From assembly GCA_015680685.1 (NCBI GenBank), contig MNCI01025555.1, forward strand, positions 165,967 to 224,652: a stretch of 58,686 bases of DNA, written 5' to 3'. The translations under genes were made by a program, and so were the position numbers. The stretch comes from Gnetum montanum. Taxonomy: Eukaryota; Streptophyta; Gnetopsida; Gnetales; Gnetaceae. Below, in pieces: positions 22,331 through 35,499 of this stretch. The notes beneath the pieces were generated by a model that did no database searches, was not told the origin of the DNA, and saw only the letters and a list, made by a program, of their open reading frames with translations. How positions within the stretch are numbered: position 1 is the stretch's first letter; each line of letters begins with the position of its first letter.

Positions 22331-23349
22331 TTAACAACAATACCAAAGTTGTGGGTGATGGTGGAATGTGACATGGCAAGGTGCATGATAGGCAATGGTA
22401 GGAGGAAATAGGTGCACATGAGGCATGGTGGAAAGAAGTGGCACTAAGTAGTCATAATGGGTAGAGTAGAGTAGAAGGCTGAACTCTAGGCATTAGAGGT
22501 AAAGTAGCAATGTAGAGTGGTGGCATGGCAAGCGAAGTGATGGGAATGGAGGAAGTAAGGGTTTTTGGAATAGCAAGTAGTAGGCACCAAGAGGGTAGTG
22601 CAGTAGTGGTTTGGCCATTGGGGCTTGCAACTGCATGGTCAAGCTTGAAAGTATGGTAGGCCTACAACTACTAGCCGGTGGCTACCTACAGGTCCTGCTA
22701 TTGTTGGCTATAGAGGGTGGCTGTGGCCCTCCAGTGTTTTTTTACTTATTATTATCTTTTCATCATGGAGTTTAGAGGGGGGTTGTGGTCAAACCCACAA
22801 CCTTCCACTTAAATTATTTTTAAATAATAATTTGATATCATGGAGTTTAGAGGGGGGTTAATGCATGCATAATGAGAAAATTTAAACATCCATATCTCTC
22901 AAACTGTAAGTTCGATTGAGATGAAATATATACTATTGGAATCATCCTGACAAGTAGTATGCATTGGACATAGTCTTAGCATTCAAAAATGAAGTTGGAT
23001 TTTTAAAATTTAAAATATCCAAACTAGCTTATTCTATGAAAATGACATTACCATGTTGATATATGGAAGACATGATGACTTATAAATGATAATATTACCA
23101 AACCTTCCCTTTTTTATTCTAAGTTCTTGATTCCTTATTGAGAAAATTCAATTTAAAGGCCACTAGAGCTTTGATGGTCATTTTTTTTATCTACAACTCA
23201 ACATCTTGTAAGATCACATGTAGATTTCTTGGGATTTACCAAGATTTTTAATTAATAGCATCCATTTAATACATTTTTGTAGCACTATAATTTCCAAATT
23301 TAACTAATCTAAAGTAAGTGAGGTAAGTCAGGGAATAGAATGAAAATCA

Positions 23350-24486
23350 TACTTAACATTCGTCACCTTGTGTGCTTCTATTAACATTATTAAGTATGTT
23401 GATGATGAGGTCCTCCATTATAGAGTACCTCCCTTGCTTTCATTTGACCTTTACCTTTTTTGACATTAATGTATTTTTTTAAATCTCCCATTTCATTTGA
23501 GGTTACTTCTTCATGCTTGTGTTCTTTGAAATGAGGGGATTGATATTTTCCTCTAGTCATGTGTTTTGATCCTCAAATATCAGTTGTTCTTTTGCTAACT
23601 AGGAGAGAAACATATGTAGTCATTCCTATCTCTTGGTTTTTCTTCTTCTTTGGGTCTCCAAACTTTTCTAACATGCAAGACATTCTTTCTAGACTCATTT
23701 GGATAAGACCATGTAATCAATTCATAACACTATAACCATAAATAATAATGAGATTTCTTATGCCCATATTTTCTACAATAATATCAAAATTTTTCTCGTT
23801 TGGGTTACATGTTCAAACCTAGATTTATACCTCCAATTTGGCGAAGTTCTTGTATATGTCTCATAGTGGGAATGATTTCTTATATTATTTGGATCTTCTC
23901 CTTGTCCCAACATGAATTATAGAGCCTCCTTATATTTTCTAAATTTATTATTGATGAGCTTCAAATCTATAAGATCCTTATTAATTTGCTCATGGCCCTT
24001 AGGTTTGAGTTTTCCTTTTCAAGATTTGAGCACTTCATATCAAGTTGAGCTATCTCTACTACTTTAGTATGCAAGGCATTTTTCATTTTGATGAATAAGT
24101 TTTAAAAGGTGTTTACCTCATTACAAAGTTACTCATACATTTCTTCCAAAGTAATCTCATCTTATTTAGCTTCATTATTAGAGATTGGATCATTGATGGA
24201 TTCTTTATTTGCCAAGGCTATGCATAAAAGATGTGAATCTTCAGGTGTATTGCTTGTTTCTTCTTCTTCATCGTAAATTGTATAGATGTTCCTTATTCTT
24301 CTTTATTTACCAAACTATTTCTCCTATAACCTACAAGTACAAGGACTTTTGGAGGTCATATGTCCTCTTCTGCCACATATCTAGCATTCCATAGAAGAGG
24401 TATCATGATCAAATATTTTGGATTACTTACCATTTGCCTTACCTTTTTTGTTGATGGATTGAGTGCATCCGTTCAAGAGGGATTCA
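23350..24486 (-). pseudogene. Copia-like gag C-terminal fragment, copy 1
   Basis: The minus strand encodes a zinc-knuckle-like C-x-I-C-G-R-R-G-H-M-T-S-K-S (second Cys kept, last Cys now Ser). This is followed by EEEETSNTPEDSHLLCIALANKES, a coiled-coil stretch with QLDMKCSNLEKENSNLRAM and ELRQIGG, then YGHKKSHYY and a K-K/R-V-W-x-P-K-like segment. This order is typical of the gag end and protease approach in plant copia elements. Stops and frameshifts are frequent. The same region is duplicated at 25761-26480. Confidence 0.55.
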
Positions 24487-25760
24487 NTCAAAAATGTAGA
24501 TTCAAGAACACCACAACCTTTACAAAGTTTAAGCTCTGCAAGGAGTTATTTCACATAGAAACACACCCAACCCTACAAGGTTTCAACAAGATCAAAATGT
24601 AATTTCAATGATCCTACAACCTTTACAATAACTTGAGCTCCACACAAGGTGTTTTCTTTCAAGAAACACACCAAACCTCGCAAGGTAATAATAAGCTCAA
24701 GAGATCGCTTCTCATATGGAGCACATCAACTCTGCAAGGCTTACAAAGGAAGAAAAGAAATATCAAGGAGAAAATGTACTCAAATTAAGAGATTTCTTGA
24801 TTTGAGGCTCTCAACAATTACAATACTTAACTCATAAAAGATAAAGAATTGAAGAACAAATAGCATTGAAAATTAATACCACATTTTTCTATAATGTAAC
24901 TTAGATGGGATATTATAGTTGCAAATTTGGTTGATTTATTCTAAATTTTACTTATGACCACTTGTAGTTTTCTAGATGATGTTTTCAAAACCTATAGAAT
25001 GTATATTTCTATATCCCAATGGGTCTATAAGCATAGTAAAATTTAAGCTTTAAATTTTCATTAACAAGCATATTATATTTAGCTTACAAAATTAAAAAGC
25101 ATATTAAAATATATTTGATAGCTCTAAATTATCTAAATATATGATAAATTTTAGGGGATGGTAGTTCTCAATTTGTACAAACTCAAAAAAGATTTCATTT
25201 TATTAGTATAAGCTTTGTATTTTACGAAAGATTTTAAGATTCTCATAAGATTTGAGACTTATATATCTATATAATTAAGATTCACAAAAATTTAAAGACA
25301 CTTCATTAGATATTTATTCATTTTTATTAATTCCAGCTCTATTTCATGTTATTTTGTATTAAAGATCTAATATATAATTCATTTTCTAATTATTTCACAT
25401 CGTAACATCTCCATGTTATCATTTATTCAATTTTCCATTGATGTAATTTAAAGAGTTCTAATCTAATTCTATTATTTTAGGGATAGAAGAGCCCAGTGCA
25501 TGTTAATGATTTTGTTAATAAGGATGAAAATCAAAATAAATTATTATCTTACTTCATTTAGCAAATTTCTAGGAATTCTTTATTTCACTACTATTGTCAT
25601 AGCATTTGCTTTGATAAATGAAAGTTTAAAATAGCATGGATTAAAATCTAATTACCTTCTTTACAAACCTTTTAATAAGTATGCTTAAACATAAGATGCA
25701 TTGAATTATTCTAAAGAATAGAAGTTCTTTGATAATTCCAACTAAACATGAATATTTTGA
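23845..25760. repeat. Tandem duplication, unit 1
   Basis: First unit (1916 bp) of a head-to-tail duplication made of a gag fragment plus LTR sequence. It lacks the 275 bp that correspond to 26404-26678 of unit 2. The undetermined base N at 24487 lies exactly at that gap. Confidence 0.9.
24488..25760 (-). mobile_element. Copia-like LTR, partial (unit 1)
   Basis: Near-identical to 26679-27974. On the minus strand it holds the ACCTTGTAGGGTTGGGTG / CACCTTGTGTGGAGCTC type repeats of the R/U5 part. The primer site and LTR end are missing because of the gap at 24487. Confidence 0.65.
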
Positions 25761-26480
25761 AGTTCTTGTAGATGTCTAATAGTGGGAATGAGTTCTAATA
25801 TTAGTTGGATCTTCTCCTTGTCCCAGCATGAATTATATAGTCGCCTTCTATCTTTTAAATTTATTATTGATGAGCTTCAAATCTGTAAGATCCTTGCTAA
25901 TTTGGTCATGGCCCTTAGGTTTAAGTTTGCCTTTTCAAGATTTGAGCACTTCATATCAAGTTGAGCTATCTCTAGTTCTTTAGTATGCAAGGCCTTTTTC
26001 ATTTTGATGCATAAGTTTTAAAAAGGTGTTTACCTCATTACAAAGTTACTAATACCTTTCTTCCAAAGTAATCTCATCTTATTTAGCTTCATTATTAGAG
26101 ATTGGATCATTGATGGATTCTTCATTTGTCAAGGCTATGCATAAAAGATGTGAATCTTCGAGTGTAGTACTAGTTTCTTCATCATCATCCTGACTTGTAT
26201 AGATGTTCCTTATTCTTCTTTCTTAACCAAATTATTTCTCTTGTAACTTGCAAGTACAAGGACTTTTGGAGGTCATATGGCCTCTTTTGCCACATATCTA
26301 GCATTCCATGGAAGAGGTATCAAGATCAAAAATTTTCGATTACTTACCTTTTGCCTTACCTTTTTTGTTTATGGATTGAATGCATCTATTCAAGATGGAT
26401 TCAAAGAACCCTTGCATTCTAGACAATATGTGAAGTTAAACCCATTAAACATTGATGGCTTGATGTGAAAATATTCCTTT
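25761..26480 (-). pseudogene. Copia-like gag C-terminal fragment, copy 2
   Basis: Same region as copy 1: KKGKAKGK, FDLDTSSMEC, C-x-I-C-G-K-R-G-H-M-T-S-K-S, DDDEETSTTLEDSHLLCIAL and the coiled-coil part. It shares the missing last Cys of the knuckle with copy 1, so that change predates the duplication. It lies directly downstream (minus sense) of a primer site and LTR, as gag should. Confidence 0.55.
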
Positions 26481-26523
26481 CTAGTTCACTCCTGAGTTGT
26501 TACACTCAATGTGGGAGAATCAG

Positions 26524-26535
26524 GCTCTGATACCA
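26524..26535 (-). other. Primer-binding site, initiator tRNA-Met
   Basis: On the minus strand the sequence is TGGTATCAGAGC, the exact complement of the 3' end of plant initiator tRNA-Met and the usual primer site of copia elements. It lies two bases after the LTR end CTTCA. Confidence 0.9.
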
Positions 26536-26537
26536 CT

Positions 26538-28210
26538 TGAAGATTAAGAACTTAGAAGGGGGATTGAATAAGTTCCATCAATTTAAAATTAAAACTACAC
26601 ATAAATGTACATGGTTCCCCAACTTGGAAACTTCCATACTCATAAGGTAGAATCTTTGCACAACTCTAGACTTTGTTCTCAAAAATGTAGTTTTAAGAAC
26701 ACCATAACCTTTACAAAGTTTAAGCTCTGCAAGGGGTTATTTCACATAGAAACACACCCAACCCTACAAGGTTTCAACAAGATCAAAATGTAATTTCAAT
26801 GATCATACAACCTTTACAATAACTTGAGCTCCACACAAGGTGTTTTCTTTCAAGAAACACACCCAACCTCACAAGGTCCTAGTAAGCTCAAGAGATGCCT
26901 TCTTGCAAGAAGCACATCAACTTCGCAAGGCTTACAAATGAAGAAAAGAAAGATCAAGGAGAGAATGTACTCAAATTAAGAGATTCATTGATTCGAGGCT
27001 CTCAACAATTACAGTACTTAACTCATAAAAGATAAAGAATTGAAGAACAAATAGCATTAAAAATTAGTATCACATTTTTATATAATGTAACATAGATGGG
27101 ATATTATAGTTGCAAATTTGGTTGATTTATTCTAAATATTACTATGACCACTTGTAATTTTCTTGATGATGTTTTCAAAACCTATAGAATGTATATTTCT
27201 ATATCCCAATGGGTCTATAAGCATAGTAAAATTTAAGCTTTAAAGTTTCATTAACAAGCATATTATATTTAGCTTCCAAAATAAAAAAGCATATTAAAAT
27301 GTATTATTAGCTTTAAATTATCTAAATCTATGATAAATTTTAGGGGATGATAGTTCTCAATTTCTATGAACTCAAAAATGATTTCATTTTATTAGTATAA
27401 GCTTTGTATTTTATGAAAGATTTTAAGATTCTCATAAGATTTGAGACTTATATATCTATATCATTAAGATTCACAAAAATTTAAAGACACTTCATTAGAT
27501 CTTCATTCACTTTTATTAATTCTAGCTCTATTTCATGTTATTTTATATTAAAGATCTAATATATAATCCATTTTCTAATTATTTCACATCATAACATCTC
27601 CTTGTTATCATTTATTCGATTTTCCATTGATGTAACTTAAAGAGTTCTCATCAAATTCTATTGTTTTAGAAATAGAAGAGCCCAGTGCATGTTAATGATT
27701 TTGTTAATAAGGATGAAAATCAAAATAAATTATTATCTTACTTCATTTAATGAATTTCTAGGAATTATTTATAAATCTAAATATGGCAATTGTTTATTTC
27801 ACTACTATTGTCATAACATTTGCTTTGATAAATGAAATTTTAAAATAGCATGGACTAAAATCTAATTACCTTTTTTACAACCCTTGCAATAAGTATGCTT
27901 AAACATAAGACACATTGAATTATTCTAAAGAATAGAAGTTCTTTGATAATTCCAACTAAACATCAATATTTTGATTTTAAATGCACAACTTTGATTTTAC
28001 ATGAAAATGAAAAAAAATTCTATGTAGAATAAAGAACAATAGCATTGTACAAAATCGAGTATGTTTAATGAAATTATCATTTTTGTACACATGAAAAATC
28101 ATATATTTGTATGCCTAAAATACATTAAATTCTAAGTGTGACTATATTATGTTTTTCTCATTTAATTTGTCCTTTTATTTGATTATACTATTGATCTAAA
28201 TACACATTTG
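26538..28210 (-). mobile_element. Copia-like LTR, minus strand, long
   Basis: The LTR ends at 26538 next to the primer site. Similarity to the copy fragment at 38200-38910 extends to about 28210, giving a length near 1.7 kb. The outer end was not found precisely. There is no coding content. Confidence 0.6.
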
Positions 28211-29039
28211 CTTGGGTTTGACCCTTGCTTCTTCTATTTTGTATTTTTATCATCAGATCTTTTTCATCACCGCCCTTATCAAGATCTAAAGCTCGATCTA
28301 TTTACATTCTTCTTATCATTCTTTGATTCTAAGCTAATATTTGTGTTTGAACAAAGCTCCACACATGTATTTTGATATTTAGTTTACTTCATAAAGGGGC
28401 TCTATTTCTTTTGTCTTCTTGTTGATATAGTCTAGCTTAAACTATGTATTTTTGTTAATGCTAAATAAATAGCTTGTTTGCATTATGATATCAATGACTC
28501 TTGATATAAATTATGTATGGTCACATATCTATTTTTTGTAATCAAGATATCAAAGAGACTATTTAATTTTATTAGTAACAATTCTCTCTTTGTAGTCAAA
28601 TTCTCATATGTAACAATAATTCTGGTATAATACTTATGTATACAAGTTATTTAAGTAATCATATTACAATAAGTATTTCCAATAAAATTTAGCATAAAGT
28701 TTTAATCATAAAAAATAAAACAAATTCCACATAGAGTATACCATTAACATACATTATAATGTTGGAATACAAAAATCATGTCTCCCAATATTAAGCACAT
28801 TCAAAGAAATAGAAAAGCAAACATAAACCAATTATAAATTTCATGTTTCTTTTTATCTGTGATACCTATTAAGAGGTTGTTCATATATTTCTCTTAGAAA
28901 AAATAAAGGATTATGGTGTTACAATAGGAAGTCTATAACATTGGTGGTACATATTTATTTTTAAATGTTTTGAAATGTATTTAAACCAACTCACTATAAA
29001 AAAGAACAAGAATTGCATAAAATAAAGAAATTGAAGCTT
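28211..29039. other. AT-rich, no gene recognised
   Basis: No coding similarity or repeat pair seen here. Confidence 0.35.
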
Positions 29040-30270
29040 TATTATGTCTAAAGACCCATAGGATCTATTGGACATGTATTGCACTTACATGAAAAATAAA
29101 GATGAACTCTATAAATTTGCCAAGGACTAATGGAGGCAATAAAAACAAATCATACAAGTTTGTTTACTATAACATTGTAATGCCATCTCAAATGGATAGT
29201 CATAACACAAGAAAGAAACACATCTAACTCATCTTCAAGGACTCTAAACTTACATAACCTACAAATGTGCTCTTCTCAGGAAAGTTAAATCCATCTTCCA
29301 CTTTCAAAAATAAGATGATGAGAACTTAATCAAAGCTTTCTCATAGCATTCCAATATTGGATTGGAATAGTAGCTAAGGGATAGTAAGCTTCTGCATATA
29401 GTTTAATAAATTCCTTAATGTGATGTAAATAAAATTATCTCTTACCTTCTACATTAGACCACATCTATGTTAAAATCTTCTAAATCATCAAAAACTACTT
29501 TAGAGAATTTCTCTTTCCTTGAGATATGCAAATTATGAGAGTATGTAATAAATTGCCATAAGACTTTTGCTTCTAAAGGTAATAAATCGCATTCACATAA
29601 TAACATTGAGTAAGGTATTTGCATCTTCACATTTAACTCATCCAAACGAAAATTTTTTGTACTCTTTCAATATCTTAGGATTTAGCATTGAGTCTAAGTC
29701 TCCAAACAACACATCCATACAATACAGTTAGATAGATGATAGCCTTAAAAAATTGTATATTGACATCTCAAGCTGAAAGTCCTAAATTTTTGTACTTGTT
29801 TTTGAAAGCATATAGAGTTTTGAAACCTACTACCATTCTTTATTTGATACTTTTCTTTACTTGTAAATATTCATATAAATAAGACCCAAATATTTAAAAG
29901 AATATATTATTTACACATTGGAATCTCCAAAATGGAATTTATAATATATATTTCTTGTGCCGCAAATCACCAATTTGGTTTTATCCATATTCAGTTGAAG
30001 CCTTGATGAGTAATAATATTTTTTGAACTACACGATATCTACATATAAAAGAAGATTTATTGCTTGAGATCTGATTTTAATATGTTCTATAGTATCTGCA
30101 TATAAAACAAGATTTATTACTTAGATCTTATTTTGATAGCATGACTATCTTTAGTGTCCCAGAAGCTTGGATAATTGCATTTCATCAATAAAGATACCAA
30201 AAAGAGTTTTATAGCATATGAAGCAAATCATTCATAAATCAAATGATTTACTCATACACAATGAGCAACC
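29040..30270 (-). pseudogene. LINE reverse transcriptase, C-terminal half, decayed
   Basis: The minus strand gives LVLYADTIEHI (position of the Y-A-D-D catalytic motif, second Asp now Thr). Then come LNMDKTKLVICGTRNIYYKFHFGD, SFKYLGLIYMN and LYCMDVLFG (normally L-Y-G-C-x-x-W-G). The 63-residue open frame at 29454-29645 (VKMQIPYSMLLCECDLLPLEAKVLWQ) follows. This is the thumb/connection part of a plant non-LTR retrotransposon. It is broken by stops (mainly TAA/TAG) and frameshifts. Downstream sequence to about 29040 probably holds its C-terminus. Confidence 0.65.
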
Positions 30271-30599
30271 AAATAAAGACTATAGATTGACTCCTTAGTT
30301 TTTTTAATTTAGAATTTTTGTCAGCTTGAATATAATAAATTTTATTTTTAAGAAAGAAATCAATAAATTTTTATACAATTTATCTAACTTTTACCTGCAA
30401 TTCATCCCAACTTATCAATTCATCCCAACTTATCAATTTATCCTAACTCTTCAAATATACCAACCCGATGTCTATCTTGACTTTTTAAACATTGAGTTGT
30501 TTGAACCAGAACCAGCAACGCCCCCGTGCATTTGAAGCACTGTGAAAAACTTCTAATCTAGGGTGGCTTTTGAGATACCATGAGTCAAAAGCCAATCCA

Positions 30600-31300
30600 A
30601 CGCGTGTATTCTTTCGCTATGAGGATTTCGCTATCTCGTCATGAAATATGAACTCTTCTTTTTGTTTTAAAAGTAAGTCTGCGAAAAAGAATTCTGGAAG
30701 CAACACGTTGCAACGCAGTTCACGGGTTTCAGGCTCTCTATTCGAAGCATCTGCGCCGAAAACCGAGAATGGGCACTGAGCTTTCTAAATCATGACTTTT
30801 TCGGGACAGATTCATCCTGAATCGATTTTTAACTTATGTATATTACAAAGTTTCAAACAGAAAGTTTCAAACAGGCCGGTCCTGGAAGATAATATTATCC
30901 ACAAAGTCAAAAAAAGATGTGAATTCTGAAATAGACAGTCAATTATAAAACAAATCACACTCATTGCCTGGAAAAGTAAGGAAGCTGCAGATGACACAAG
31001 ATCCAAAGGCTGTAACCAAGGAAATGTATCATAGGATTCCTTCTGATCAAGGAACGTGCAATTCATTCTGTGGCATATTCAGCGCTAGCTTGTCAGGCTT
31101 GGAATCTTTGCTGATGTAAGCAACAGTGAATGATGCATTATCTTGAACCCTTACAAAGTTAAACAAATGCTGCCACAGACCATTGAAAAATGGTTCACGC
31201 TATGGAAAGCAATAGAAGGTGAAGGTGAACACATAGGGACACAGTGCAAAGTAGGGATGGCTATTAAGGTTTGTAATAGCACATCTTCCTTCTTGAGCTT
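30600..31300 (+). repeat. Duplicated WRKY-neighbourhood module, copy 1
   Basis: Richer in GC and CpG than its surroundings. Three parts recur elsewhere in the same orientation: 30690-30800 matches 41495-41670 (GAAGCAACACGTTGC, GCATCTG), 30890-31150 matches 33690-34035 (AACCAAGGAA, TAGGATTCCTT, GTGCAATTCATTC), and 31170-31250 matches 35290-35360 (CACAGACCATTGAAAA). The match at 41.5 kb lies upstream of the WRKY pseudogene, so I read this as promoter-proximal sequence of a lost WRKY copy. The open frames inside are not convincing. Confidence 0.55.
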
Positions 31301-31781
31301 CCAAATATTGTAATTATTACAATTAAACTTTTCTATTTCTTCAATGTGCTTGACACCACTCACTATTTTGAAACACTTCTACTTAATAATTTACAAGTCT
31401 TGGAATAAGCTCAACCAGAAAAACCAAAGCTTCATACCATATACTAATTATAATGCATAATTAAGCTGAAGAAATGTAAACAAGCAAATGGTAATAACAA
31501 AAATTAGTAGAAAATCAAACAACAATTTCAAGATAAACAACATAATTATCATGGAAATATTCTAGCAATGACTTCAAATCCAAGTATCTAAGTCTTCTTA
31601 GTTTAAAACTTATAACAATTTCGAATCAACCTTACACAAGATGAAGATAGTGCAACTTGAATTTACTTTATACATTCTTTGATTTGGTGATGATTCCTTA
31701 GATCACTGAAGCATCTACTTAGATAGTAGGCATAAATTCATGTTTTGATAAAAACCAAATAATGGAGTTACAACAATAATT
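31301..31781. other. No gene recognised
   Basis: AT-rich stretch without coding or repeat signal. Confidence 0.35.
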
Positions 31782-31890
31782 CATGAGTCTAGTGGTAGGA
31801 TTTTTTATTTTAACTCTCCAAGGGTTTGATTCTATTGGGTAATGCTATGTTATAAAGTTCTAATTAGATAATATATCTTGGATTGTACAT
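31782..31890 (+). mobile_element. tRNA-derived SINE-like unit
   Basis: Box A-like GTCTAGTGGTAGGA is followed about 25 bp later by box B-like GGGTTTGATTCT, then AATGCTATG-TATAAAGTTCTAATTAGATAATATATCTTGG. A second copy with the same body lies at 39308-39415. No target duplication was identified. Confidence 0.45.
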
Positions 31891-32366
31891 ATTTTAGAAA
31901 TATTATAGGGTTGTAACACCCTTTGTAATGTTACAATGTATAAGTAATTATGGCCAAATTAAGTATTTATTAATAATACATATTTAACTTTGTTTTTTTA
32001 ATCAAGAACACTATAAATAATTTACTATGGCAATTGGGAATTTGAGGAAGTAAACATTCTAGTGGAAGGTCTTCTAGTAGGACAAGCTTATCACAAAATA
32101 ATTGGGAAAGTTTTTTCTGAAGCAATCACCCTATTGCACCAAGGTCCAGGTGTGCATGTAAAGGATTAGTTCAATTTGGGGCATTAGAGAATTTCATCAA
32201 CCTTTCATGATGATAATAGACATAGCCAATTCAATAAAATTCTTAATATCCTTAAAAGACATAGTCCCCTTAATTTAGTCCATAAAGATAACTTGCATTT
32301 TGCTTCAATAAACTACAAACAATAGATCTTATATCTTCATTAGTAATCCTTTGCCAAAGTAAGGGG

Positions 32367-32720
32367 ATGGGACCTTATTTGGAGGTTGCATTGTCAACTA
32401 AAGATGAGTTTATTTTTTTTGACTGTTGGCTTATCATGCAATGCTCACTCAAGAAAAACTCTAATGATGTGTTTTTTGCCATGGACTCCATGTGTATCCT
32501 TTACTACAAGGAGATTGAAACTAAAACACACCTTTTCAAGGAATGTTTGTTTATAAAGGTTGTAGGTTAATTTGTATGCATGTGGACTAGGATCATGTGG
32601 GATTAGTGTTGGGCAATGATTATAGAAGGGCCCATCATTCAAAGCCACTTGCATGAGATTGGACGTATAGTATGTAAAATTTGCAATTAATCATGAGATA
32701 TGTGATAAATCAGATGAAAA
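32367..32720 (+). pseudogene. LINE zinc-binding RT end (zf-RVT-like) fragment
   Basis: A 67-codon frame contains DSMCILYYKEIETKTHLFKECLFIK, resembling the C-x-L-C-x4-E-x3-H-L-F-x2-C end domain of L1-type plant RTs, with the second Cys replaced by Tyr. A stop is followed by CMWTRIMWD in frame. The RT core itself is not visible upstream. A modest call based on one motif. Confidence 0.4.
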
Positions 32721-33499
32721 AATTGAAGTTGTTTTAAAATCAGATTGGCGATTTAATCTAATAAATAGTTTTAAATTTTTATTGATTTTTTAAGTTTAAT
32801 AATTTTTTTTGTCTAATTCTAATGCTAACCAAAAACTAGAAATTCTATATTTGATTTTCCACTCTAAATGAGCTCTTAGATTAAAAAAATTGGAAATTGC
32901 GGCTACCAACATAAGTGGATATAACTGTCATATTTTGTAGATATTGATTATTTTAATATGATAGTTACATCGATTTGTTCTGATTTTTTTCGTCCCATTT
33001 ATAAAAATGTTGCCAATTTACTAATATGATATGATTTTTCAATCTATGGGTGGAGGTTGCCTAGGAGACTTGGCTCAAGAAGAATGCTTACACTTGTCAT
33101 GCCATGTGCCAAAACTACCTTTAAATATATCTCAAAAAGCAGTAGCCAATTTTCACTTGTATGAAAACATTCATAAATACTTGATGACAATGTTTAACAC
33201 TAATCACTTCTTGTAGGATGAGCCAATATAGCACCCAATGTAAACTATGTGTTCTTTTACTTAATATTCATACCTTGTATTTTAAATAAATTTTATGATA
33301 TCACACAAAACTAATTTTTTAGTTTTTGTTTGGATGCTTTATAAGAGTGCTTGTAGCTTTTTTTAATTCTTGTGGGTGTTCATTTGTTTTGCTTGAAGAT
33401 CTTCTACCCTCCATAATAGTACTTCTGTTGTACTTGTTGATTAGGATCATCCCTCTAATTATATAAATGACATTTTATCTTAAACAATTTACCATGGTA
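32721..33499. other. No gene recognised
   Basis: AT-rich sequence; short frames at 33031-33216 show no family features. Confidence 0.35.
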
Positions 33500-34040
33500 G
33501 TTCTTATAAAGGAAAAGTGTTATATAATCAATACACTGGACAAAAAGAACCCATGGCAACGTATAACAAAAGTACCAACCAGGCACGGCTGCGTGCTTTT
33601 GAATCGCTGAGAGAGACATTTATTTGTGGATTTATAGATACCCCAATTCAAAGTCAAATTGACACGTGTGAATGTGATCATGATGTAAAATTCTTCGGAA
33701 ACCCGCTTCACGATCTCATGGAAGGAGATGTGAACACTGAATGAGACAATCAGGGCTAATACTCATTGTCAGGAAAAGTAGTGAAGTTATGGCTGAATAC
33801 ATAGAAAAGTGTGTTGAACGTAAATGTTCATCATCCAGTTTTACATTGACATGGACAAGATGTAAACGCTGTAACTAAGGAAGTGCCCCGTAGGATTCCT
33901 TTCTTCTGAACAAGAAGGGAAGCCGTAAAAATGTGCAATTCATTCAGTGAAAACTTCTCAGGCTTAAAAAGGGCTTTGACAAAGGAAGATCAACGGAAGG
34001 AAGTATGAGTGAACGATGCATCATTTTGAGCATGGCACTC
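33500..34040 (+). repeat. Duplicated WRKY-neighbourhood module, copy 2
   Basis: Its 33690-34035 part matches 30890-31150. Upstream is a GC-normal stretch with CACGTG (33663-33668) and an open frame of 75 codons (33517-33744) that I do not recognise. The frame could be chance. The G-box and the match to the other modules favour promoter-type sequence. Confidence 0.45.
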
Positions 34041-35202
34041 TTAATCAGTGTTCAAGTTGGTATCTTCATAAAGGAGTCAGAGTCAGCTAATCATTAAATA
34101 ATAGGTCAAATAATGGATCCAATAGTTAGATTTAAAAAATTTAAAATAATTATAGATGTAGTTAAATATACAAAAATTGATGACCAAGTTGATTAAAATA
34201 GGTTGGGTTAAAATACTTTGTAACTATGTAACACATATCATGACCAACAAAACCTTACAGTGGCACATACACACAAACTCTGCAAAAACTGCAAATAGGT
34301 AAATCTAACTGAGAAAATGCATATTAAATAGTTTATTGAAAAAATTCAATAAGTTATTAGTTAATTGCTCTACAACAGGATGAGATTCATTAAGGATGGA
34401 TGTTTAATTCTTGTGCAAAAACTATCAAACTTATAGAGTTAAAATGTGTGGCAATTAGTGCCATGACATATATAGAGGATTGTTGCAGCAACTAAGAAAT
34501 TTGCTTTGGATTAGTTTTGGTAGAGGCCAAGTAATTATTTACCAAAGATTTAAGGAAAAATGTCTTGTTTCAACAAATTTACTCCGGAAATGTGTCAACT
34601 AAAACAACTTAGAGCAGTAAGATATGCATGTCCTCAAAGTTACCCAGAGGATACTGTCCAAAAAACTTGTGTGATATATTATGAACAACAAATTACAAAT
34701 ATACCCACTTTTTTTATAGTTATGACAACGGACTCACACAACATAAAAAATTTAAAATATTTTAATAAAATAATATCCCAGGTAGAAAAAGCATAACATA
34801 AAAATCTCATACTCAATGAGAAAATTGATGTTGATCCTTTCTCAAGCACAACCTTAACATCCTGCTGTCAAGATCAAGTGCAAGGAAAATGGAAAAGGCA
34901 AATTTTAAAAACATGATAGCCTTAACCCTAAGTTTCTGCATTAAATAAAAGTGAAATATTGGAATATAGAGATCGACTCTGTGTTCAATCGAAGTGATTC
35001 ATGATATCTTAGGTGTTGCCATTGAACTCATATCAAAGCCTGCAGTTACATCTATTAAAAATCAACATTCATGTAAGCTGTCCATATGGGGCAGTTACCT
35101 CCACTAAAAATCATGTGTCATTTTCTAAAGTCTATCACAGGACAAAGACTGGGCACCTCAGTTGCATAGAGTCACTGTAAAAATGGCGGCTGCTCTAAAT
35201 AG
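34041..35202. other. No gene recognised
   Basis: Splits the second module copy from its 35.3-kb part. A 78-codon frame (34560-34796) has no recognisable motif. Confidence 0.3.
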
Positions 35203-35499
35203 GTGCACTGTTTTCTCATAATTGCAATCAAGCACCTAATCAGGTATCAGGTGATTAAGGGTGACGTATTTGCTCTTAATCAACAAACAAGGTCACAGAC
35301 CATTGAAAATTTGTTCAGGGCAGGGAAAATAATCAAATCAGGACACAGAATCACGGATCTGTTTTCCGAATCCGGATGGTTATTACTGGGAGAGGCTAAT
35401 GTCCATCCAGTGGTTTGCTTTGTAAAGCAGTTATTGGTTAAGGTGCTGTGTGGATTGACGGTTTCTGCAGAATATGCAATTTATTTTTTAACTTTTTAG
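35203..35499 (+). other. Open stretch overlapping duplicated module
   Basis: A 98-codon frame with ordinary base composition. Its middle (35290-35360) matches the non-coding module at 31170-31250, where the frame is not kept, so I do not believe it is a protein gene. It contains TGACGT (35261-35266), a bZIP-type core, consistent with regulatory sequence. Confidence 0.3.

Larger units (their letters stand above)
20780..23060. repeat. Member of an inverted pair with 52200-53890
   Basis: Reverse-complement similarity to 52200-53890 can be followed in blocks: 20780-21040 with 53550-53850, 21040-21250 with 53380-53550, the G-rich zone around 22350-22860, and 22870-23060 with 52220-52400. The similarity includes the first residues of the CCR4-like frame. 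The two copies are diverged and differ by insertions, here a 5S-like piece and a 45-bp minisatellite. Confidence 0.7.
25761..27974. repeat. Tandem duplication, unit 2
   Basis: Second unit (2214 bp). The junction is AATATTTTGA joined to AGTTCTTGTAGATG. Differences from unit 1 are scattered substitutions, the 275-bp block, and about 25 bp near 27770-27795. Confidence 0.9.

Noticed and set aside
22016-22379. Overlapping 100-residue minus-strand frames
   Set aside because: They follow the 45-bp minisatellite; hydrophobic Met/Leu repeats are a consequence of the unit.
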